Below, in pieces: positions 16,690-25,398 of a DNA stretch of 34,439 bases. The position numbers and the translations under genes were made by a program. Each line of letters opens with the position of its first letter. Position 1 is the first letter of the stretch. The notes beneath the pieces are model-generated. The model saw only the letters and a list, made by a program, of their open reading frames with translations. It did not search any database and was not told the DNA's origin. Source of the DNA: GCA-020348365 sp964347995 (GTDB taxonomy: Archaea; Thermoproteota; Bathyarchaeia; Bathyarchaeales; Bathyarchaeaceae); the NCBI GenBank assembly GCA_964347995.1, contig CAYGBA010000010.1, positions 1 to 34,439 on the forward strand, read 5' to 3'.

Positions 16690-17121
16690 TCACTCAACCA
16701 GTTCGTAGATGGTGCCAAAACCTTCCACTCGACGTACGATACCTTCCTTCTCCAAGCTTTTCAGTCTCGCCCTCACTATTCTTCGGGATGCCTTATCTCT
16801 CATGGCTTGGACTTGGCGCGTGATGGCGGAGATGTTCAAGGGGCCTTTTAATGCTAGGGCTTGGAGTATGCATCGAGAGATTTCGTCACGGGAGATGTGT
16901 CTTCGTTTCAGATAGCGTTCGGCGGTCCTGAGACGTGAGAGTGCTTTTATGGGTTCTCCGTAGAGTCCTATCCCCATTTTGGTCATTCTGAGGGGTGCAG
17001 CCAAGCCAGCGTATTCAGGCTTATCGACGATAAACGCCTCTAAAGCGTCTAGCCTCTTCATAATCGTATCAAGCTTTCCACTTAGCTCCTCAAGACGCTT
17101 AGAAACGCTTCGGTCACTCAT
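16690..17121 (-). CDS. winged-helix transcription regulator with N-terminal coiled coil
   Basis: A 143-residue DNA-binding protein. Residues 6-30 form a short coiled coil (RLEELSGKLDTIMKRLDALE), likely for dimerisation. The C-terminal half (about 78-143) is a winged helix: helix ILQALALKGPLNISAITRQV, recognition helix SRRIVRARLKSLEKEGIV and the wing RRVEGFGTIYELVE. This looks like the MarR/ArsR-like single-domain archaeal regulators. Ligand and targets are unknown; the downstream small gene at 16387 is the nearest candidate. Start ATG 17121. Confidence 0.75.
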   Translation of the reverse strand: MSDRSVSKRLEELSGKLDTIMKRLDALEAFIVDKPEYAGLAAPLRMTKMGIGLYGEPIKALSRLRTAERYLKRRHISRDEISRCILQALALKGPLNISAITRQVQAMRDKASRRIVRARLKSLEKEGIVRRVEGFGTIYELVE

Positions 17122-17297
17122 TTGTAAGCCCTTTGAGCCTCTGCAGAGTAATTGCTTGGCTGCATTTAAAACGCTCTACCTACGCTGAACCTACTCACTC
17201 GGTTGAAGTTGTAAAAGAGATTCAGATTACAGGAAATATCTATCTTTTCTGTAGCCAACCAAACAACAGCAACTGCATGGAAATAACTTAAATGAAC

Positions 17298-17308
17298 CTA
17301 TAATTAAG
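17298..17308 (+). promoter_or_regulatory. TATA box of tRNA-Pro gene
   Basis: The A/T-rich core CTATAATTAAG lies about 20-29 bases upstream of the tRNA 5' end, a close match to the archaeal TATA consensus and to its usual distance from the start of a tRNA transcript. Confidence 0.6.
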
Positions 17309-17326
17309 AATCTAGGTTGATTTAGA

Positions 17327-17404
17327 GGGGCTGTCGGCTAGCATGGTCTAGGCTAGGAGACTTGGGCTCTCTTGACCCCGGTTCGAATCCGGGCAGCCCC
17401 ACCA
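17327..17404 (+). tRNA. tRNA-Pro (anticodon TGG), CCA encoded
   Basis: A full cloverleaf can be drawn. The acceptor stem GGGGCTG pairs with CAGCCCC, followed by discriminator A and an encoded CCA (17402-17404). The D arm is GGCT, an 11-base loop with GG, then GGCT, and includes G-U pairs. The anticodon arm is GGAGA, loop CTTGGGC, TCTCT, giving anticodon TGG at 17363-17365 with G37, as in proline tRNAs. The variable loop is TGAC. The T arm CCCGG, TTCGAAT, CCGGG is perfect. No intron is seen. It reads proline CCA codons and probably other CCN codons. A TATA box lies just upstream and the epimerase gene begins 30 bases downstream. Confidence 0.93.
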
Positions 17405-17434
17405 AATCGATAGCAACTATACGAGGCTTCATGA

Positions 17435-18538
17435 ATGATCATTAAGCAGATAGAGACCTACTTGGTTACGCTTCGTTACCACGAGCCCTTCAGAATTGCC
17501 CCGACGACAAGCTCAGCAAGCCATAACGTCATAGTAAAGTTAATCACCGAATCTGGAATCGTTGGAATAGGCGAGTCATCTCCCTCTGAAAGGGTTACAC
17601 ACGAAACTCCAAAGACCGTTATAGCAGCTCTAGACAAGATCGCCCCCCAACAGATTGGGATGTCGCCATTAAAGATTGAGCGAATCATTGAAGAGATGGA
17701 TCAGGTAGTCCCTGAGAATCCAAGCGCGAAAGCCGCTATAGATATAGCATTACACGACACAATGGGAAAAACTGCGCAAACACCTCTATACAAATTGCTC
17801 GGCGGCTTCCGTGACACTGTCCTAACCGATCTTACTCTCGGCATCAAGAAACCAGAGGAGATGGCTGAGGATGCGGTTAGGGCTGTTAGACGAGGCTTCA
17901 AAGCTTTGAAGGTGAAAGTGGGAGTTGATCCAGAAGAAGATTTTGAGAGAGTGCGGAGGATACGAGAAGCTGTCGGCCCTGATATTGCTCTTAGAATCGA
18001 TGCCAACCAAGGTTGGACCGTGACCCAAGCCATTGAGGTTCTAAACAGACTTGAGCGTTTTGATATAGAGTTCGCCGAGCAACCCGTCGCTGCCAACGAA
18101 ATCAAAGGCTTAGCTGAGATAAGGAGGCGCTCTTCAATCCCTGTGATGGCTGACGAGAGCGTCCAAAGCCCCGAAGACGCCTTAAGCCTCGTAAGACAAG
18201 GCGCCGTAGACCTCATCAACATCAAGCTGATGAAAAGTGGAGGAATCCACAAAGCAAGGAAAATCGCAGCCGTTGCAGAGGCTGCCAAAGTGCCTTGTAT
18301 GATTGGCTGCATGGGAGAGTCAACGGTGGGCATCACCGCCGGGGTGCAGTTGGCCGCTGCGATCAAAAATATCCAATACGCAGACCTAGACTCTGACATC
18401 CTCATCAAGGACAAACTGGTTTTGGACGGTGGGGCAAAATTAGAAGATTCCAAACGCCTCCCCCCAGAAAAACCTGGACTGGGCATCACTGGAGTCGATG
18501 AAGATCTCCTTGGAAGCCCGGTGAAGGTCTACACGTAG
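17435..18538 (+). CDS. enolase-superfamily dipeptide epimerase (L-Ala-D/L-Glu epimerase type)
   Basis: A member of the muconate-lactonizing-enzyme subgroup of the enolase superfamily, 367 residues. Residues 1-115 form the capping domain and the rest the barrel. Catalytic lysines are K159 and K161 in KVKV and K264 in NIKLMKSGG. Metal ligands are D189 (RIDANQ), E215 (FAEQP) and D240 (MADES). Near the C terminus the DLDSD stretch gives the DxD motif that marks dipeptide epimerases, which invert the alpha-carbon of dipeptides. So a dipeptide epimerase is the best call, with cycloisomerase or N-acylamino-acid racemase as alternatives. Exact dipeptide specificity cannot be read. ATG start 17435 is clear. 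The gene follows the tRNA by 30 bases. Confidence 0.83.
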   Translation: MIIKQIETYLVTLRYHEPFRIAPTTSSASHNVIVKLITESGIVGIGESSPSERVTHETPKTVIAALDKIAPQQIGMSPLKIERIIEEMDQVVPENPSAKAAIDIALHDTMGKTAQTPLYKLLGGFRDTVLTDLTLGIKKPEEMAEDAVRAVRRGFKALKVKVGVDPEEDFERVRRIREAVGPDIALRIDANQGWTVTQAIEVLNRLERFDIEFAEQPVAANEIKGLAEIRRRSSIPVMADESVQSPEDALSLVRQGAVDLINIKLMKSGGIHKARKIAAVAEAAKVPCMIGCMGESTVGITAGVQLAAAIKNIQYADLDSDILIKDKLVLDGGAKLEDSKRLPPEKPGLGITGVDEDLLGSPVKVYT

Positions 18539-18586
18539 AAGCTAGGCACAATCTTTTAGTGATGATTCGATAGTTATTATCTGGAG

Positions 18587-19048
18587 ATGTCTGTGTTGGA
18601 GTTTGATTTTGAACTCCTTCGAAAAAGAGATGCTGATGCCTGTGTGAAGATGATCATCTCGACTTTGGGGAACGATGCGAAGATGTATGCAGACAAGAGC
18701 AGAGTGAAGAGAATGATTTACGGCGATCAGGTCATGACATTGGTAGCTAAAAAGAAAGGGAAGATTTCAGGTTTGATAAATGGTACCTTATTGGGGTTTC
18801 CAAGAATTATGTTTCTGACGGTCGCAGACGAACAAAGCGCTCGTGAAGGCTTAGGAGCCATTCTAATCGATCAATTCGAAAAAGAAATCAAGAAGAGTTC
18901 ACCGCATGCAAAACGTATCTTGCACAATGAATTCGCTGATAATTTTCACGCAATCGGACTATATTCAGTCAAAGGTTTCAAGGTAACTGGATACATTAAA
19001 GACCCCATCACAAACAGGGACGTGGTTTTCATGGAAAAAGCAGTCTAA
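18587..19048 (+). CDS. GNAT-family N-acetyltransferase
   Basis: A 153-residue protein of GNAT fold. The acetyl-CoA pyrophosphate loop is at SAREGLGAILIDQF, a variant of the Q/RxxGxG/A motif, and is preceded by the beta-strand IMFLTVAD. The last part, NFHAIGLYSVKGFKVTGYI, is the usual N-x3-A-x-x-L-Y-x3-G-F signature. Substrate unknown. It lies 48 bases after the epimerase on the same strand and may be cotranscribed. Its end overlaps the 3' end of the convergent membrane-protein gene by four bases. Confidence 0.8.
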   Translation: MSVLEFDFELLRKRDADACVKMIISTLGNDAKMYADKSRVKRMIYGDQVMTLVAKKKGKISGLINGTLLGFPRIMFLTVADEQSAREGLGAILIDQFEKEIKKSSPHAKRILHNEFADNFHAIGLYSVKGFKVTGYIKDPITNRDVVFMEKAV

Positions 19049-19461
19049 TCTTGCCGCAAATCACGCAATTCTTCTTTTCCTGTTGAAAGGCGTTTACAGA
19101 GAAACGCTCCGGCAAGTCCTCCGGTAATGAAAATTCCAAGAATCAACAAGTGGTCAAACAAATGTAGTATTCTTTCTCCCGTAATCAGCTCAATTGCACC
19201 CATGAACACATAGATATGGAAGACAAATGCGCCCAATCCCGTTTTCAAACCTACCTTTATGTGATTTTGAAACGTCTTCCGAGCGACCAAGTATCCTGCC
19301 ACAATAACTCCGGCTACGTATGTTAGGATTAAGAGTTGCATAAGAGTCAGTGGATTAGTTTCGAAAAAGGGTGTAACACCCAATGTCAACCAAGCTAGTG
19401 AATTGGCTAGTACAGCGCCTGCAACGTAGTCTTTAAGTGTAGGCGTCTTTTTGACTTCCAT
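19045..19461 (-). CDS. small four-helix membrane protein
   Basis: A 138-residue integral membrane protein with about four hydrophobic segments (near residues 13-30, 38-60, 75-95 and 103-125) and charged ends. No family is recognised. The open frame reaches back to 19569, but the extension overlaps the start of the divergent MutL-like gene and lacks sense. ATG 19461 has GAGGT about ten bases upstream and is preferred. Convergent with the GNAT gene (4-base overlap). Confidence 0.65.
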   Translation of the reverse strand: MEVKKTPTLKDYVAGAVLANSLAWLTLGVTPFFETNPLTLMQLLILTYVAGVIVAGYLVARKTFQNHIKVGLKTGLGAFVFHIYVFMGAIELITGERILHLFDHLLILGIFITGGLAGAFLCKRLSTGKEELRDLRQD

Positions 19462-19547
19462 ACTTAAGACCTCAGTTCGATAGATTATTATTTGGATCGT
19501 CACTTTAAATCTTGAGGAAAAAGCCAGAATCATAGGTTGAAAAAGGG

Positions 19548-21401
19548 TTGACCGTATCAAGGAAGCCATCGAAGCCAGAAATTAATCCAGAGAAGATAAA
19601 GGTCATTCTAGCAACTGATTGTGGAAGCACAACCAGCAAAGCCCGTTTCTTCAAGAAGCTTGGAAATGAATATCGTTTCGTGGCAAGTGGAGAAGCGCCC
19701 ACAACTGTAGAGGCCCCTTTTGAAGACGTAACGCTAGGCGTTCGTAATGCTGTACGAGAAGTAGAGGAACTGACTGGGCACAAGATGTTGGCTCCACACG
19801 GAATCATCACCCCTTCTAGGGGGGAAAAGGAAGGCGTGGATCTTTATGTTACCACGAGTAGCGCTGGAGGAGGGCTCCAAATGATGGTTGCAGGAGTCGT
19901 AAAAACTATGACTGCGGAAAGTGCCGAAAGGGCAGCCCTAGGTGCAGGAGCCATAGTCATGGATCTCATGGCCGTGAACGACGGCAGACGCCCTTATCAA
20001 AAAATAGAAAGGATACGTCATCTGAGACCGGACATGATCCTAATGGCAGGTGGGACAGATGGGGGGAATGTCACTCACGTAGTCGAGACTGCTGAATTGA
20101 TTGACGCAGCAAAGCCCAAGCCACGGTTGGGCATAGATTTCGAACTACCCATCGTTTTTGCAGGGAACAAAGAGGCTCGTCCCCCTGTTGAAGCGATTTT
20201 AGATAAGACGTATGCTTTGAAGATCGTCGACAACATCCGACCTATTCTTGAATTTGAGAACACGGATCCCGCTAGAAACGTGATTCATGAGCTATTTATG
20301 GAGCATGTGATGTCCCACGCGCCTGGGTATGACAAATTGATGAAGTGGACACCGATTCCCATAATGCCAACCCCTGCTGGCGAAGGAAGAATGTTTCAGG
20401 CAATTGCCAAAACATACAACGCAAACGTCATTGGAGTGGGTCTAGGTGGAGCAACGACCAACGTATACTCGATGTATGAAAATAAATTTGTCAGAACAGT
20501 GAGTGCCAACTTGGGCATGAGCTACAGTATATGTAACGTTATGAAAGAGGCTGGAACAGAAAACATACAGCGTTGGTTGCCCTTTGAATGTTTGCAAGAA
20601 GATCTCCGTAATCGGCTTTACAACAAGATGATTCGGCCGACAACAATTCCGCAAACTGTGGAAGACTTAATGGTTGAACATGCAGTGGCGAGAGAAGCAT
20701 TGCGTCTAGGCTTTGAACATCACAAACTATTAGCCAGACCTCTACGAGGCGTGCAAAGACTGCGAACAATAGCCGACATCTTTGAACAAGAAGCCTTTGA
20801 GGAGACCTACATAGACATGTTGAATGTCAATTGGTTGGCTGGCACTGGTGGCCTTCTATCTCATGCGCCGAGGAGAGCGCAGTCAGCTTTGATGTTGATT
20901 GATGGTTTCCAACCTGAAGGTGTAACCAACCTAGCGCAGGACAGCGTTTTCATGATGCCTCATCTTGGAGTTTTATCCACTTTGCATCCCAAAGCTGCTA
21001 TGGAAATATTTGAAAAGGACTGCCTTGTCAGGATCGGAACCTGCATTGCACCACGGGGAGTGGGGAAGGAGGGAGAAGTTATGAAAGTCGTAGTCCGCAT
21101 GCCTGATAATTCACTCTTGGAGGAACAAGTAGGCTTTGGATCGGTAAAAAAGATAGCTCTCAAGGAAGGAGAAAAAGCCGAAATGGAGATCTTCCCGTTT
21201 CGAGGAGGAGATGTAGGTCGAGGATCAGGAAAGGCAAGAAAGGTTGTTGTGGAGGGCGGAGTCGTTGGAACAATCTTGGATGCACGAGGAAGACCTTTAG
21301 TTCTGCCTGATGATGACAATGAAAGAAAGCAGAAGCTGATTGAATGGTTCAAGGCTCTCGACGCCTATCCTGAAAGATTATATGAACTATGCGGTAGGTA
21401 A
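19548..21401 (+). CDS. MutL-family protein (glutamate mutase MutL-like, ASKHA ATPase fold)
   Basis: A 617-residue protein of the MutL family (PF13941). MutL was named for its gene between the two clostridial glutamate mutase subunits, and its function is not settled. An actin/Hsp70-type phosphate loop is present as ATDCGSTTSK (22-31), and a second glycine-rich phosphate motif appears as GVGLGGATTNVYS. The rest, with MLAPHGIITPSRG, is typical of the family. No mutase subunit or B12 enzyme is encoded in this window, so the protein probably has a different partner; the next gene starts six bases after its stop. The start is TTG 19548, shortly after GGTTGAAAAAGGG. The family assignment is good; its role is open. 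Confidence 0.82.
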   Translation: MTVSRKPSKPEINPEKIKVILATDCGSTTSKARFFKKLGNEYRFVASGEAPTTVEAPFEDVTLGVRNAVREVEELTGHKMLAPHGIITPSRGEKEGVDLYVTTSSAGGGLQMMVAGVVKTMTAESAERAALGAGAIVMDLMAVNDGRRPYQKIERIRHLRPDMILMAGGTDGGNVTHVVETAELIDAAKPKPRLGIDFELPIVFAGNKEARPPVEAILDKTYALKIVDNIRPILEFENTDPARNVIHELFMEHVMSHAPGYDKLMKWTPIPIMPTPAGEGRMFQAIAKTYNANVIGVGLGGATTNVYSMYENKFVRTVSANLGMSYSICNVMKEAGTENIQRWLPFECLQEDLRNRLYNKMIRPTTIPQTVEDLMVEHAVAREALRLGFEHHKLLARPLRGVQRLRTIADIFEQEAFEETYIDMLNVNWLAGTGGLLSHAPRRAQSALMLIDGFQPEGVTNLAQDSVFMMPHLGVLSTLHPKAAMEIFEKDCLVRIGTCIAPRGVGKEGEVMKVVVRMPDNSLLEEQVGFGSVKKIALKEGEKAEMEIFPFRGGDVGRGSGKARKVVVEGGVVGTILDARGRPLVLPDDDNERKQKLIEWFKALDAYPERLYELCGR

Positions 21402-21407
21402 TCATCT

Positions 21408-22550
21408 TTGTCTTCACAGGCCTACACACCGGGATTGAAGAGAAAATCTTCAACGATAGTGAGGAAATCAAGAATACTGCCAATTCCCGGCGACGTTCTA
21501 GTCAAGAAAGGAGACGACGTCAAAGCCGACACGATAGTTGCAAGAACCTTTGTCCCAGGAGATGTTCAAGTAATTAACCTTGCAGGACTGCTCGGAATAG
21601 ACTTATGGGAAACATCACAATACATGCTTAAAAAGGAAGGCGAAGCAGTCGAAAAAGAAGAGCCCATGGCTATGGTAAAAAGCTTTTTTGGACTTTTCAA
21701 AAGGTATGCGTTTGCTCCGGTTTCAGGAACTATCGAGCGTGTATCTGACATCACGGGTCAAGTGCTCATTAGAGAGTCACAAATTCCCCTGGAGATTGAT
21801 GCTTACATTCGAGGCAAGGTGGTCGAAACGTTGCCAAGCGAGGGAGCAATCATTGAAACACCTGCCGCTTTCATTCAGGGAATCTTCGGTGTAGGCGGAG
21901 AGAGGAAAGGTGAGTTGATGATGATCGCTAATACCTCGAGCGACGTCCTGACCGCTAAAGAAATTGGTCCCAAATGTAAAGGAAGAATTTTGGTCGGAGG
22001 TTCTCTGGTTACAAATGATGCGTTACAAAAGGCCGTCAAAGTAGGAATAAAAGGAGTCGTAGTCGGAGGAATAGACGATCAAGATCTCACCAATTTCTTA
22101 GGCTACAAGATTGGCGTTGCGATCACAGGACAAGAGGACATCCCCTTAACCCTTATTATCACTGAGGGCTTCGGTGAGATGGCGATGTCAGAAAAAACCT
22201 TTTCCTTGTTAAAAGAATTTGATGGTATGCCTGCTTCCATAAATGGCGCAACACAAATTCGAGCAGGGGTCATGAGACCTGAGATTATTATTCCAAGACC
22301 AGAACTTACGACAAAAAAACCTGGTGATCTTCAAGAAAAAAAAGAGTTCCTTGAACAAGGGCTATTGCCCGGGACACCAATAAGGATCATAAGGAAACCA
22401 TACTTTGGGGCATTAGGTGTTGTTTCCAAGCTGCCGGTACCGCTTAAGAAAATAGAAACAGAATCAGATGTACGAGTTCTAGAAGCCGAACTTGAAGATG
22501 GACGGCAAGTGATCATTCCCAGAGCAAATGTAGAAATAATAGAAGAATGA
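21408..22550 (+). CDS. conserved protein with two lipoyl/biotinyl-like hairpins, MutL neighbour
   Basis: The protein has 380 residues. Residues 20-48 (RILPIPGDVLVKKGDDVKAD) and 100-120 (YAFAPVSGTIERVSDITGQV) look like the beta-hairpins of biotinyl/lipoyl or RnfC-type barrel-sandwich modules; the usual MKM lysine motif is missing, so covalent modification is not expected. Later stretches are rich in glycine and valine (GVVVGGIDDQDL) and may form a second alpha/beta domain. The C terminus ends in a beta-rich segment. Start TTG 21408 is six bases after the MutL stop, so translation is probably coupled. The DUF483 gene follows 28 bases downstream. I know no assigned function. Confidence 0.6.
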   Translation: MSSQAYTPGLKRKSSTIVRKSRILPIPGDVLVKKGDDVKADTIVARTFVPGDVQVINLAGLLGIDLWETSQYMLKKEGEAVEKEEPMAMVKSFFGLFKRYAFAPVSGTIERVSDITGQVLIRESQIPLEIDAYIRGKVVETLPSEGAIIETPAAFIQGIFGVGGERKGELMMIANTSSDVLTAKEIGPKCKGRILVGGSLVTNDALQKAVKVGIKGVVVGGIDDQDLTNFLGYKIGVAITGQEDIPLTLIITEGFGEMAMSEKTFSLLKEFDGMPASINGATQIRAGVMRPEIIIPRPELTTKKPGDLQEKKEFLEQGLLPGTPIRIIRKPYFGALGVVSKLPVPLKKIETESDVRVLEAELEDGRQVIIPRANVEIIEE

Positions 22551-22578
22551 AGCCGATCAGCGATAATGGGGCAGATTT

Positions 22579-23508
22579 TTGTATTTTTGGAAAAGGCGAA
22601 AGAATATCGCTAGTTTGCTAAGGGGGACGTTGTCCGAAGAAATTCTTGATGAATCTTTGCTGCTCGATCATGTGAAGACTGAAGACTTTCTGATGGTGGC
22701 TTTAGACGTTCGACCTTGTTCATTTCTCACGATTCCAGCTGAATTTGAAAACGGAGATGAGTTTGGAAGAAAGATAGATGAATTGTGTGCAGAAGATCTT
22801 CAGGCGGTTTTGAATGTAACAGCCGACAAGAAAGCAGTTCTCATTAGCAGGTTAAAAAAGAAAATTCAGGAATCTTTCAAAAAGGTCGTCTTTGCATCCG
22901 CTACATATAAAGCACACATAAACTGGGCGAAAAAACTGTTTCTCCAAACCTATGATGTGGAGGTGAGACCAAGCATCCATGAGTTGTATCTGTTCAAGGA
23001 CTCGCGAGTCAAGAAAGACTTGAGAAGGCTAATGAAACTTAGGAATGTGGCAAGGGACCGTCTATGGCTTTCCATGAATATTTCAAAGAGCAAAACCTGT
23101 CTGGCCTTTCCAGAAGAGTTTTCTTCAGAATATCTTGTTTCTGTTGGGAAGCTGCTTGGCTATCCATCTTGTTGCGTTGAGAGCTATATTCGTGATCGTT
23201 TGCGTGAAGGTGCAAGTGTTGAGATGCGAGCTAGCAGACAGGTTGAGCACCTAAGAAAGGAGGGCGAAGAGCCGGATGTTTATGCCTATTTCGCCAGAAA
23301 TTTCTTTCCATGTTCCCCGACGTGCCAGGGTGCCAGTGAGATTGGGAGAAAGACCTTTGATCTCTTGAGTGGCTTAAATACGAAACTCGGGGACCTCTAC
23401 TTGGAGTGTATGAGGAATAGTATTGAACTAGTCAAAGAATATCCTGAACTTACTAGGCAGTATAGGGAGAAATTGACAAAAAAAGCTCAAAAACTCAGTA
23501 GAACATAA
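22579..23508 (+). CDS. DUF483 family protein
   Basis: A 309-residue soluble archaeal protein of the DUF483 family. The diagnostic region is GYPSCCVESYIRDR (Cys 198 and 199) followed by FFPCSPTCQGASEIGR (Cys 245 and 249), four cysteines that may bind zinc or an Fe-S cluster. The first 120 residues are mixed alpha/beta and not conserved to my eye. The start is TTG 22579; the first in-frame ATG would cut off 38 residues and is less likely. It ends the tight group that begins with the MutL-like gene. Function is unknown for the family; the context suggests a tie to the MutL-like system. Confidence 0.75.
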   Translation: MYFWKRRKNIASLLRGTLSEEILDESLLLDHVKTEDFLMVALDVRPCSFLTIPAEFENGDEFGRKIDELCAEDLQAVLNVTADKKAVLISRLKKKIQESFKKVVFASATYKAHINWAKKLFLQTYDVEVRPSIHELYLFKDSRVKKDLRRLMKLRNVARDRLWLSMNISKSKTCLAFPEEFSSEYLVSVGKLLGYPSCCVESYIRDRLREGASVEMRASRQVEHLRKEGEEPDVYAYFARNFFPCSPTCQGASEIGRKTFDLLSGLNTKLGDLYLECMRNSIELVKEYPELTRQYREKLTKKAQKLSRT

Positions 23509-23600
23509 AATGGGCGACCAAAACAATTTTAAACGGCACACATCAATAAATCAAGATTGCCGAGCGTGCTGAGTATTCAGTATAGCTAAGTGGTGGATCA

Positions 23601-23927
23601 ATGTATCGTTACGCCACTGAACTGTCACCGGAGAGAGCCGATTACCTAATCGGAAAACTAGCGCAATGGGTAGTGAATCACCGTCTGGAAACTCCTGCTG
23701 TCATGTTCTTGGAATCGACAAAGCCTCTTTCGTTCATTGGCAGTCAGATGTGGCTGATGTACGGCGTGCCTATGCTGGGAATAGTGGTTGACGAGCGTCA
23801 GACATCGGAGTTTGGTCTGCTCTTCGAAAACAGAGAATACGTCGAAGCTCTGATTCAGAAGATAGAGACATTAGCACGCGAGGCGGATGAAAAAAGAAAA
23901 AAAGAAAAAGAGGAAAAAGCAAAATGA
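23601..23927 (+). CDS. small soluble protein, first gene of the DUF6754 operon
   Basis: A 108-residue protein: a helical beginning (SPERADYLIGKLAQWVVN), a central strand-rich part, TPAVMFLESTKPLSFIGSQM, that could touch the membrane, then a long Lys/Glu-rich helix at the C terminus (from about 80). No family is known to me. Its stop overlaps the start of the DUF6754 gene by four bases (ATGA), so the two are translationally coupled and the protein is probably a cytoplasmic partner of the membrane proteins. An ATTTTAAA box lies about 75 bases upstream. Confidence 0.65.
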   Translation: MYRYATELSPERADYLIGKLAQWVVNHRLETPAVMFLESTKPLSFIGSQMWLMYGVPMLGIVVDERQTSEFGLLFENREYVEALIQKIETLAREADEKRKKEKEEKAK

Positions 23928-24709
23928 ACTTCATCAACGAAGGCTTAGTTGCATCATTTGTACTATTGATCATTGTTTTGATTGAGATCCTAATAGCACT
24001 CTTCACAACGAGAGCAGGCAGATACCTTCCTAAAATCCGTAAAATACCTGGATTGGAAGCCTTAGAAGAAGCGGTTGGGCGCGCTACTGAACTGGGGCGT
24101 CCAATATGTTATACGACAGGACTTGGCGGCATTCGGGATCAATACTACTATCAGACTGTCGCTGGATTGAGCATCCTAGGCCACACCACTGAGATGGCCG
24201 CAAAATATGGTGCAAAACTTCTCTACTTCCCCTATGACCCAACCATCATACCGATGGCCCACGAGGTTATGGAGCAAGGCTACATTCGCGCTGGCAAACC
24301 GGAGGCATTCAACCCAGAAAACATTGTATATCTTGGAGGCGATCAATTTCCATGGGCTTTCGGCGTCTTAGGTACGATCTATAGGGAACAAAGTGCAGCG
24401 AACATCCATATGGGCCCCTTCTGGGCTGAGTCCCTTATACTAGCCGAAGCAGGCTTCTACACTGGTGCCATCCAAGTTGCTGGCACAGCCAACTTTCATC
24501 AAATACACTTCTTTGTAGTTGCTTCTGACTATTCTTTGATCGGGGAAGAATTGATGGCCGCCGGAGCCTACCTATCCAAGGATCCGACTCAGATAGGTTC
24601 TTTGTGGGGTGCAGACTTTTCGAAGCTCACTGCGATTCTACTGGTTGCCATCGGTGTAATCTTGACCGCTGCTGGCGTCACTGTGCTGAATGAATTCCTT
24701 GCATTGTAG
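23924..24709 (+). CDS. DUF6754-type membrane protein
   Basis: A 261-residue membrane-associated protein. One N-terminal helix (about 8-28) and a C-terminal one (about 234-255) flank a large cytoplasmic or extracellular domain rich in Gly, Tyr and His, with GRPICYTTGLGGIRDQYYYQ, NIVYLGGDQFPWAFGVLG and DYSLIGEELMAAGAYL. These features fit the DUF6754 family as I remember it. The stretch ANFHQIHFFVVASDY contains His residues that could bind metal. It overlaps the upstream 108-aa gene by four bases, and the next gene follows 12 bases after its stop. Function unknown. Confidence 0.72.
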   Translation: MNFINEGLVASFVLLIIVLIEILIALFTTRAGRYLPKIRKIPGLEALEEAVGRATELGRPICYTTGLGGIRDQYYYQTVAGLSILGHTTEMAAKYGAKLLYFPYDPTIIPMAHEVMEQGYIRAGKPEAFNPENIVYLGGDQFPWAFGVLGTIYREQSAANIHMGPFWAESLILAEAGFYTGAIQVAGTANFHQIHFFVVASDYSLIGEELMAAGAYLSKDPTQIGSLWGADFSKLTAILLVAIGVILTAAGVTVLNEFLAL

Positions 24710-24721
24710 GAGGAGTGACAA

Positions 24722-25384
24722 ATGAGTCTAGTTGTTAAAAGATACATTCCACTTGCAATCACGTTCATAATGGGTTTCATCATGGTGATAGCCACATACT
24801 TCTTAGCGCCAGAGACTCCCCTTAGGGAGGCTACCACCCTACTAACGGGAACTGTAGACATCTTGGTCGTAATGGCAGGAGTAATCGGTCTCATCGCATT
24901 GCTTAGACACCATTCCACGAACATCAGCAGAAGAGGAAGATACTGGCAATACAGCATAATCACAATTATCGGAGTCGTCTTCTACTTAATCATTGGACTC
25001 TACGGAGTCGCAACGCACGAAAGATACTATATGTATGCAAGTGAATACTTCACTTGGTTCTACAGCGATGTATATGTCCACATGGACATGACGATATTCT
25101 CACTGTTGGCATTCTTCATCGCTTCAGCTGCCTACAGGGCCTTCCGACTAAGAAGCCTCGAAGCATCTGTCCTCCTGCTCGTCGGCTCGCTCATGCTTCT
25201 GGGCAGAGCACCAATTGGAGGAGTAATCTGGGAAGGCTTCCCCACAATCGCTGACTGGCTTCTGACTGTTCCCAATGCAGCAGGAAACAGAGCAATAACC
25301 ATCGGCATCGCAGTCGGAGCTATTTCGTTGGCGATAAGGCAATTGCTAGGCGTTGAGAGAGGCTATCTTGGCCCTGAACGTTAA
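24722..25384 (+). CDS. polytopic membrane protein of the DUF6754 operon
   Basis: A 220-residue integral membrane protein of about six helices: near residues 8-30, 40-62, 78-98, 118-138, 145-165 and 186-206. A polar loop carries YMYASEYFTWFYSDVYVH, which is aromatic and might form a site at the outer membrane face. A GGAG sequence lies about nine bases before the ATG. It lies 12 bases after the DUF6754 gene and 14 bases before the next gene. No known family. Confidence 0.65.
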   Translation: MSLVVKRYIPLAITFIMGFIMVIATYFLAPETPLREATTLLTGTVDILVVMAGVIGLIALLRHHSTNISRRGRYWQYSIITIIGVVFYLIIGLYGVATHERYYMYASEYFTWFYSDVYVHMDMTIFSLLAFFIASAAYRAFRLRSLEASVLLLVGSLMLLGRAPIGGVIWEGFPTIADWLLTVPNAAGNRAITIGIAVGAISLAIRQLLGVERGYLGPER

Positions 25385-25398
25385 GGAGAATTGATCAA

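Noticed and set aside
17701..18489. 262-aa minus-strand ORF inside the epimerase gene
   Set aside because: Mirror of a well-conserved gene, Ser/Leu/Ala rich shadow without a family motif.
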